This document shows positions 5,505 to 10,487 of a stretch of DNA of 10,487 nt, piece by piece (position 1 is the first letter of the stretch; each line of letters starts with the position of its first letter). Both the position numbers and the translations under genes were made by a program. Origin of the DNA: Pedosphaera sp. (GTDB lineage: Bacteria; Verrucomicrobiota; Verrucomicrobiia; Limisphaerales; SIAT01); assembly GCA_009691645.1 (NCBI GenBank), contig SIAT01000050.1, positions 1 through 10,487 of the forward strand, in the 5' to 3' direction. Below the pieces are notes generated by a model that saw only the letters and a program-made list of their open reading frames with translations, was not told where the DNA came from and searched no databases.

Positions 5505-6823
5505 GCGCCAGCGCACCTCCTCAGAACTCCGTCCGTCGCGTCGTCCTTGCGAGCTTTATAGGCACCGCTATCGAGTGGTATGACTTTTTCCTCTACGGCA
5601 CGGCCGCGGCACTGGTGTTCAACAGGCTTTTCTTTCCGACAATTGACCCGCACGCGGGCACGATGGCGGCGTTCGCGACGTACGCGGTGGGGTTCTTCGC
5701 GCGCCCGCTTGGCGGCATCCTCTTCGGCCATTTCGGCGATCGATTGGGGCGCAAGTCCATGCTCATCACTACCCTGATGCTGATGGGCGTGGCGACGTCC
5801 CTCATCGGCGTGTTGCCGACTTACGCACAGGCGGGCGTGCTCGCGCCGGTGCTGCTCGTGACGCTGCGGTTCGTTCAGGGACTCGGCGTCGGCGGCGAAT
5901 GGGGTGGCGCGGTGCTGATGGCGGTCGAGCACGGAACGGCGGACCGACGTGGCTTTCGCGCGAGCTGGGTGCAGGCCGGCGTACCGGCGGGGTTGCTCCT
6001 GGCGACGCTGATGTTCCACATCTTCTCGTCGTTGCCTGAGAAGGAATTTCTTTTCTGGGGCTGGCGCGTGCCGTTCCTGCTCGGGATTGTTCTCATGGGC
6101 ATCGGCTTGTTCATTAGGCTGTCGGTTTTGGAAAGCCCGATCTTCACCGCGATGCAATCGGAACGTCCGCGAGCACCGCGCCTGCCGATTCTCGAAGTGC
6201 TCGTCAAGTATCCCCGCAACGTCCTCCTCGCGTTGGGCGCGCGCTTCGCCGAGAACGCATGCTTCTACATCTTCACCGTCTTTGTTCTGACCTACTCCAC
6301 AAAGCAGCTCGCCCTCTCGAAATCCACCATCCTCAACGGCGTGCTGCTGGGCTCGGTGGTACAGTTGTTCTTCATCCCGTTCTTCGGCGCTCTCTCCGAC
6401 CGCGTCGGGCGCCGGCCAGTTTATCTCGGCGGTGCAATCTTTCTCGCGCTGTTCGCGTTCCCGTTCTTCTGGCTTGTGGACACGAGGGCGACGGCAGCCG
6501 TGTGGACAGCCGTGGTGGTGGGCCTGATCGGTCACTCGGCCATGTATGGACCGCAGGCGGCCTTTTTCTCCGAGCTGTTTGGAACTCACGTCCGCTATAG
6601 CGGCGCGTCGCTTGGGTATCAACTCGCCTCGCCGCTCGCCGGCGGCCTTGCGCCGCTCATCGCAACCGCGCTGCTCCAATGGTCTGGCGGCAAACCGTGG
6701 CCCATCGCCGCGTATCTTGTCTGTATGGCGCTAATCACCATCGTCTCCGTCTGGCTCGCCGCCGAGACGCATCGCAACAACTTGACTGGCGCGCCGAACC
6801 CGAGCTCGCGTGGTGACGGCTGA
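5501..6823 (+). CDS. MHS-family MFS transporter (metabolite:H+ symporter)
   Basis: A 440-residue inner-membrane protein with about 12 hydrophobic helices. It belongs to the metabolite:H+ symporter branch of the major facilitator superfamily (relatives carry alpha-ketoglutarate, shikimate, citrate, proline/betaine). Signature elements: GTAIEWYDFFLYG in TM1 (residues 21-33), loop 2-3 motif GHFGDRLGRK (76-85), RFVQGLGVGGEWGGA (123-137) in TM4, the half-repeat motif GALSDRVGRR (296-305), GPQAAFFSELF (350-360) and RYSGASLGYQ (365-374). The ATG at 5501 places TM1 at the usual distance; an in-frame ATG at 5450 would add 17 residues of unlikely sequence. No clear Shine-Dalgarno is present. The substrate is not readable. 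The convergent operon suggests a small organic acid such as 3-hydroxybutyrate, acetoacetate or another carboxylate, but this is inference. Confidence 0.9.
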   Translation: MSASAPPQNSVRRVVLASFIGTAIEWYDFFLYGTAAALVFNRLFFPTIDPHAGTMAAFATYAVGFFARPLGGILFGHFGDRLGRKSMLITTLMLMGVATSLIGVLPTYAQAGVLAPVLLVTLRFVQGLGVGGEWGGAVLMAVEHGTADRRGFRASWVQAGVPAGLLLATLMFHIFSSLPEKEFLFWGWRVPFLLGIVLMGIGLFIRLSVLESPIFTAMQSERPRAPRLPILEVLVKYPRNVLLALGARFAENACFYIFTVFVLTYSTKQLALSKSTILNGVLLGSVVQLFFIPFFGALSDRVGRRPVYLGGAIFLALFAFPFFWLVDTRATAAVWTAVVVGLIGHSAMYGPQAAFFSELFGTHVRYSGASLGYQLASPLAGGLAPLIATALLQWSGGKPWPIAAYLVCMALITIVSVWLAAETHRNNLTGAPNPSSRGDG

Positions 6824-6923
6824 AGGTTCGTCGAGGCGCGATCGTGGGGCTGACTTGATGATCGAGGTAAGTTGGGTATGCCCGATAGGCATGGCACGAG
6901 GTGGAAACGACTCGACACCGCCG
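6824..6923. other. Convergent intergenic gap, weak hairpin
   Basis: The 100 bp between the transporter and thiolase stops must hold both transcript ends. The only hairpin I find is ATGCC-CGATA-GGCAT at 6878-6892, 5 bp, without a T-run on either strand. Termination here may be Rho-dependent or read-through. Confidence 0.35.
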
Positions 6924-8090
6924 CTAACCTTCCTGCTCAATTGCCATCGCGATGCCCATGCCGCCGCCGACGCAGAGCGAGGCGATGCCCCGTTTGAGTT
7001 GCAAGTCCTCCAAAATGTGGAGCAGCGTCACAAGCACACGCGCGCCGCTGCAACCGACCGGATGCCCCAGCGCAATTGCGCCACCGCGGCGGTTCAATTT
7101 GTCTTCGCTCATGCTGAGCTGTTTTGCGCAGCCAAGCGTCTGCGCGGCGAAGGCTTCGTTGATCTCGACGGCGTCAACCTCCGCGAGGTTCCAACCGGTC
7201 TCTTCGCACAGCTTCCGAATCGCGCCCACAGGGCCGAGGCCCATCAGCGCCGGGTCGCATCCGATCGCCGTGGCGGCCACGATCCGGGCGCGCGGTGTGA
7301 GCTGATGTTGTTTCAGCGAGGATTCGCCCGACACGAGCACGAGCGCCGCTCCGTCGTTAAGACCGGACGAGTTGCCGGCCGTGACGGTTCCATCGGGCCG
7401 GAAGGTGGGTTTGAGTCGCGCGAGCTTTTCGGCAGTCGTGTCCGCTCGTGGATGTTCGTCGGCTTCGATTGTGCTTTCGTGAGTTTGGATCGCGACGAGT
7501 TCGCGTTGGAATGCCGCGCGACTCGTGTCGGCGCGCCGCTGGCTCTGCGCGGCGAAACGGTCCTGCTCCGCGCGGCTGATCTGCAGCGCATCGGCAACGC
7601 GTTCTGCGGTCTCGCCCATGCCGAGGTTCATCACCGGATCGCACAGGCCGTCGATGAGTAGGCCGTCCACGAGCGTGGCATCGCCGAGCTTTTTGCCCCA
7701 GCGCAGATCCATGGCGTAGTGCGGCGCGCGGCTCATGCACTCGACACCGCCGGCGAGCACGATCGCCGCTTCGCCGCTCGCGATGGCGGAGGCCGCGAGA
7801 ACGATGGATTGGAGACCCGACGCGCACGCCATGTTCACCGTAAAGGCCGGCGAGGTCTGTGGCACGCCGAGGCGGAGGCCCAACTGGCGGGCGAGATTCA
7901 TCCCCGTGCCAGCTTGCATCACCTGGCCAAGAATGACTTGGTCAACCGCCGGCTTGAGCGGTGCGGGCACGATGGCTGCAGCGACGCGGAGCGCTAGGTC
8001 GGCGGGTGAGAGGGATTTGAGTCCACCGCCGAATCGTCCGATGGGCGAGCGCCGCGCGGCGACGAGGTAAATCGGTTGGGAGTATTTCAT
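6924..8090 (-). CDS. Acetyl-CoA acetyltransferase (acetoacetyl-CoA thiolase)
   Basis: A 388-residue thiolase of the AtoB/PhaA/FadA superfamily, normal in length. It interconverts two acetyl-CoA with acetoacetyl-CoA plus CoA, or cleaves other short 3-ketoacyl-CoAs, in the cytoplasm. Acyl-accepting Cys89 lies in NMACASGLQS. Further landmarks are NLGMGETAE (155-163), TAGNSSGLNDGAA (237-249), NEAFA (311-315), His343 in ALGHPVGCSGAR and the second active Cys373 in CVGGGMG. All four catalytic motifs are intact. The start at 8090 overlaps the CoA-transferase stop as ATGA; a longer frame from 8111 adds only seven residues and is less likely. It is the last gene of the operon. Sequence alone does not separate a biosynthetic (PHB-forming) from a degradative role; the adjoining CoA-transferase favours acetoacetate use. 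Confidence 0.93.
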   Translation of the reverse strand: MKYSQPIYLVAARRSPIGRFGGGLKSLSPADLALRVAAAIVPAPLKPAVDQVILGQVMQAGTGMNLARQLGLRLGVPQTSPAFTVNMACASGLQSIVLAASAIASGEAAIVLAGGVECMSRAPHYAMDLRWGKKLGDATLVDGLLIDGLCDPVMNLGMGETAERVADALQISRAEQDRFAAQSQRRADTSRAAFQRELVAIQTHESTIEADEHPRADTTAEKLARLKPTFRPDGTVTAGNSSGLNDGAALVLVSGESSLKQHQLTPRARIVAATAIGCDPALMGLGPVGAIRKLCEETGWNLAEVDAVEINEAFAAQTLGCAKQLSMSEDKLNRRGGAIALGHPVGCSGARVLVTLLHILEDLQLKRGIASLCVGGGMGIAMAIEQEG

Positions 8091-9655
8091 GGCTTCGTGT
8101 CTTGGAAACAAGCGTCTGGCATCTGTCGGAGCTCAGTTATGGTTGGCTCGAACTCCATTTGTTGCAAGACGTCCTTCTGCAAATCAGCGCCCTTCGCGAG
8201 TTCGATGAGCGCGAGGCCGGAGCGCGTGAGTTGGAACACCCCGCGCTCGGTGACATAGATTACCTCCTGCCCGCGCGCCAAGGCCGATGGCCCGTGAAAA
8301 CACACCTGCTGAACGCGTTTGACGAACTTCGCATGCTGCCCCTCGCGCGCGATGCGCAACGCGCCCTGCCGGACGGACGCGTCCAGGCCGCCAGCGCGGA
8401 AGGTGCAGCAGAAAACCACGCGGCGCGCGCTCTGCGCGATGTTTACGAAGCCGCCCACGCCCGCGAAACGGCCGGCGAATGCGCTGACGTTCACGCTGCC
8501 TTCCGCGTCCACCTCGACTGCGCCCAGCGCGGCGACATCCAGTCCGCCTCCGTCGTAAAAATCAAACTGCGACGGTTGGTCCACGATCGCTTCCGGGTAA
8601 TGGCTGCAACCGAAACTTAACCCCGTAGCCGGAACGCCACCGATCGGGCCGCTCTCGACGGTGAGCGTGAATTCGTGAAGTCGTCCAGTTTCCGCGGCGG
8701 CGGTGGCGACGGTCTCAGGCAGGCCGATGCCGAGGTTTACGATGTCGCCCGCGCGGATTTCCATCAGCGCGCGATGCCCAATGATTTTGCGCTCGGAGCA
8801 GAGACCGAGAGCTGAGGTGGATTTGATCGCGGGACAGTCGCCCCAGCCTACCGCCGTTCCCGGTTGCGCCAACACGTAGGCTTCGTTGAAATGCTCGCCA
8901 AAGGTTTGCGGGTGTTCCTCCGGTTGGGAAACGACGAGGTAGTCCACCAGGGCACCGGGGACGCGCACGGACTTCGGGTCGGTGATGCGGTCCAGAACGC
9001 GCTCGATCTGTGCGATGACGATGCCGCCGTGGTTTTTCGCCGCCTGGGCGATGGGCAGGACTTCGCCAATGATCCCTTCACGTTCCATGCTGAGGTTACC
9101 ACGGCTGTCGGCTGTGGTGGCGCGGATGAGGCCGACGGTCACTGGAAAGGCGCGGTAGCGCAGCCACTCCTCGCCGTCGAGCGTGAGGCGTTCGACCAGC
9201 GGTTCGGTCGTGCGTGCATTGAGGCGCCCGCCGCCCTGTTGCGGATCGATGAACGTGTTCAGACCGACCTTGGTAATGACGCCGGACCGCTTGGCGGCGA
9301 TTTCTCGAAACCACACGCAGAGGACTCCCTGTGGAAAATTGTAGGCTTCGATTTGGTTTGCGAGCGCGAGCTTGCCGAGCTTGGGTGCGAGGTTCCAATG
9401 CCCGCCCACGACGCGTTTCACGAGGCCGACGTGCGCGAGGTGATTCAAGCCGCGCTGCTCGCGGTCGCCCTGGCCGGCGGCGTAAAGCAGGGTCAGGTCG
9501 CGCGGCGATGCGCTGGACAGGAAGCGATGTTCCAGCGCAGCGGTGAGGGCTTCGGGATGACCTGCGCCCACGAAGCCGCTCACCGCGACCGTCGCGCCGC
9601 TCGGAATCGCGGCGACAGCTTCGGCGGCGGACGTGATGCGCGCAGCGCCCCTCAT
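8087..9655 (-). CDS. Acyl-CoA:acetate / 3-ketoacid CoA-transferase, YdiF-like
   Basis: A 522-residue class I CoA-transferase with both subunits fused in one chain, the layout of E. coli YdiF and of propionate/acetate CoA-transferases. The alpha-like half (about 1-270) opens with ITSAAEAVAAIPSGATVAVSG in outline and contains SGFVGAGHPEAL. The beta-like half (about 285-505) has RAGDIVNLGIGLPE and the catalytic Glu334 in TVESGPIGGVP, the residue that forms the glutamyl-CoA thioester and sits almost exactly where YdiF has it. It would move CoA between acetyl- or succinyl-CoA and acetoacetate, 3-hydroxybutyrate or another short acid, without spending ATP. It starts 6 nt after the SDR stop, with GGAGAGG inside the SDR end as ribosome site, and its stop overlaps the thiolase start. 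The precise acyl acceptor is inferred. Confidence 0.92.
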   Translation of the reverse strand: MRGAARITSAAEAVAAIPSGATVAVSGFVGAGHPEALTAALEHRFLSSASPRDLTLLYAAGQGDREQRGLNHLAHVGLVKRVVGGHWNLAPKLGKLALANQIEAYNFPQGVLCVWFREIAAKRSGVITKVGLNTFIDPQQGGGRLNARTTEPLVERLTLDGEEWLRYRAFPVTVGLIRATTADSRGNLSMEREGIIGEVLPIAQAAKNHGGIVIAQIERVLDRITDPKSVRVPGALVDYLVVSQPEEHPQTFGEHFNEAYVLAQPGTAVGWGDCPAIKSTSALGLCSERKIIGHRALMEIRAGDIVNLGIGLPETVATAAAETGRLHEFTLTVESGPIGGVPATGLSFGCSHYPEAIVDQPSQFDFYDGGGLDVAALGAVEVDAEGSVNVSAFAGRFAGVGGFVNIAQSARRVVFCCTFRAGGLDASVRQGALRIAREGQHAKFVKRVQQVCFHGPSALARGQEVIYVTERGVFQLTRSGLALIELAKGADLQKDVLQQMEFEPTITELRQMPDACFQDTKP

Positions 9656-9661
9656 CTCAAC

Positions 9662-10423
9662 TCATCCTCTCCACCCTCCGTTGACTTCGAGAGTCTGGCC
9701 TGTGACATAGGATGCCAGCGGAGAACAGAGGAAGAGTGCGACGCCAGCCACCTCCTCTGGCGAGCCGAAGCGCGCGAGGGGGATGTTCTTTATCATTTCG
9801 GCGCGAGCGCTTTCGGGAATCGTCGCCGCCATCGCGGTGTCAATCACGCCAGGCGCGATGGCGTTGGCGCGGATGTGACGGCGCGCGGCTTCGCGGCTCA
9901 CGACGCGCATCATGGCCTGCACCCCGGCTTTGGCCGCGGCGTAGTTAGCCTGTCCGTAAAAGCCCTGGATGGCCGCTATGCTGCCGAGGCTCACAATAGC
10001 GCCGCCGTCGTGCATGATATCGAGGCCGAACTTGCAGCAGTGGAAGACGCCGCTCAGGTTCACATCAATGACCGACTGCCACGCTTCGAGCGACATTTTC
10101 GCGATGGTCCTGTCGCGGATGATGCCGGCGTTGTTAATGAGAAAATCAATCCCGCCCAGTCGTTGCTTCAGCCCCTGCATCATGAGCTGAACGGCGTCGG
10201 GTTGAGAAACATCCGCGGCAGCCACATGCGCGCTGGCGGCGCGCGCAGAGTTCAGCTCGGCCGAAATCTTCTCCGCATCCGCGCCCGTGCCTCCGAGGCC
10301 GGGATGGTTCAGTATGACGGTCGCGCCCGCACCGTGAAACGTGCGCGCTATCTGCGCACCGATGCCTTGGGATGCGCCGGTGATGAGGGCGATTTTGCTG
10401 GAGAGATCGACCGTGATGCTCAT
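9662..10423 (-). CDS. SDR oxidoreductase (FabG/PhaB/3-hydroxybutyrate dehydrogenase-like)
   Basis: A 253-residue classical short-chain dehydrogenase/reductase. The cofactor-binding TGASQGIG is at 15-22, NNAGIIRD at 97-104, and the active site is Ser148 (SLGSIA), Tyr161 and Lys165 (YAAAK). The family ending TGQTLEVNGGW is present, so the fold and catalysis are intact. Because it is followed by a ketoacid CoA-transferase and a thiolase, it probably interconverts 3-hydroxybutyrate with acetoacetate, or 3-hydroxybutyryl-CoA with acetoacetyl-CoA. A general 3-oxoacyl-ACP reductase cannot be excluded, and NAD versus NADP preference is not evident from the NHPG after strand 2. The ATG at 10423 overlaps the stop of a preceding 17-codon ORF by ATGA. 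Only a weak AAGGGA about 10 nt upstream could serve as ribosome site. Confidence 0.88.
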   Translation of the reverse strand: MSITVDLSSKIALITGASQGIGAQIARTFHGAGATVILNHPGLGGTGADAEKISAELNSARAASAHVAAADVSQPDAVQLMMQGLKQRLGGIDFLINNAGIIRDRTIAKMSLEAWQSVIDVNLSGVFHCCKFGLDIMHDGGAIVSLGSIAAIQGFYGQANYAAAKAGVQAMMRVVSREAARRHIRANAIAPGVIDTAMAATIPESARAEMIKNIPLARFGSPEEVAGVALFLCSPLASYVTGQTLEVNGGWRG

Positions 10424-10473
10424 CTCACGCGCGTCCCTTGAAAGCTCGGGCCTTGTCTTAAATCAGGTTTCAT
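10420..10473 (-). CDS. Possible 17-aa coupling ORF before the SDR gene
   Basis: ATG at 10473 to TGA at 10422-10420, encoding MKPDLRQGPSFQGTRVR. Its stop overlaps the SDR start as ATGA. Its own start overlaps, also as ATGA, the TGA (10472-10470) of a frame that enters from beyond the window and ends GEANP. If that frame is the upstream operon gene, ribosomes could pass from it through this mini-ORF to the SDR. Only 17 bp of upstream sequence are visible, so the entering gene is unproven and the mini-ORF may be a spacer. Confidence 0.2.
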   Translation of the reverse strand: MKPDLRQGPSFQGTRVR

Positions 10474-10487
10474 GGGTTTGCTTCACC

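Noticed and set aside
5390..6679. 429-codon minus-strand ORF antisense to the transporter
   Set aside because: It is very rich in Arg, Glu and His, the expected reverse reading of hydrophobic membrane codons; the transporter frame is unambiguous.
8864..10441. 525-codon plus-strand ORF antisense to the CoA-transferase and SDR
   Set aside because: It spans two clearly identified minus-strand genes and has the His/Asp/Ala/Arg-rich composition of an antisense reading; no motif is present.

Overview
The window is a GC-rich bacterial chromosomal segment with two functional blocks. Codon positions are strongly GC-biased, so several kilobase-long antisense shadow ORFs appear. Three predicted secreted or extracytoplasmic enzymes carry Ala/Gly/Pro/Arg-rich inserts, and an ECF sigma factor is paired with a four-helix membrane protein. 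Most starts have weak Shine-Dalgarno sequences. Together these suggest a soil or sediment Verrucomicrobiota (Pedosphaera/Limisphaerales-like) or Acidobacteriota organism. This is inference from style, not a phylogenetic result.

Left block (1-4832), xylan/plant-polymer degradation plus regulation. A CE1-type esterase, cut by the window edge, ends at 514. A 457-bp gap follows; its last ~130 bp look like the decayed C-terminus of another gene. Then comes an ECF sigma factor (972-1481) overlapping by ATGA with a four-TM membrane protein (1478-2131), the probable sigma-controlling partner. Converging on this pair is a second secreted alpha/beta-hydrolase esterase (complement 2192-3358). It is transcribed divergently from a secreted GH10 endo-xylanase (3561-4832) across a 202-bp AT-richer region that holds an operator-like dyad. 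Esterases removing acyl decorations and a xylanase cutting the backbone would act together outside the cytoplasm.

Middle (4833-5500) holds no convincing ordinary gene. It contains a 27-codon minus-strand ORF with protein-like composition, and a lower-GC 92-codon ORF whose stop overlaps the start of the next gene by ATGA.

Right block (5501-10487), C4/ketone-body metabolism. A 12-helix MHS-family MFS transporter (5501-6823) converges with a minus-strand operon: SDR dehydrogenase (10423-9662), YdiF-like two-domain CoA-transferase (9655-8087) and acetoacetyl-CoA thiolase (8090-6924). Spacing is tight (6-nt gap, then ATGA overlap). The three enzymes form a logical path: 3-hydroxyacid or 3-hydroxyacyl-CoA oxidation (or the reverse), CoA transfer, and thiolysis to acetyl-CoA. 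The operon probably continues upstream beyond 10487.

I found no rRNA, tRNA, CRISPR array, insertion sequence or toxin/defence module. The most interesting points are the low-complexity inserts shared by the secreted enzymes (one inside the GH10 barrel), the gene fossil before the sigma factor, the operator-like dyad, and the small ORFs at 5066-5149 and 10420-10473.
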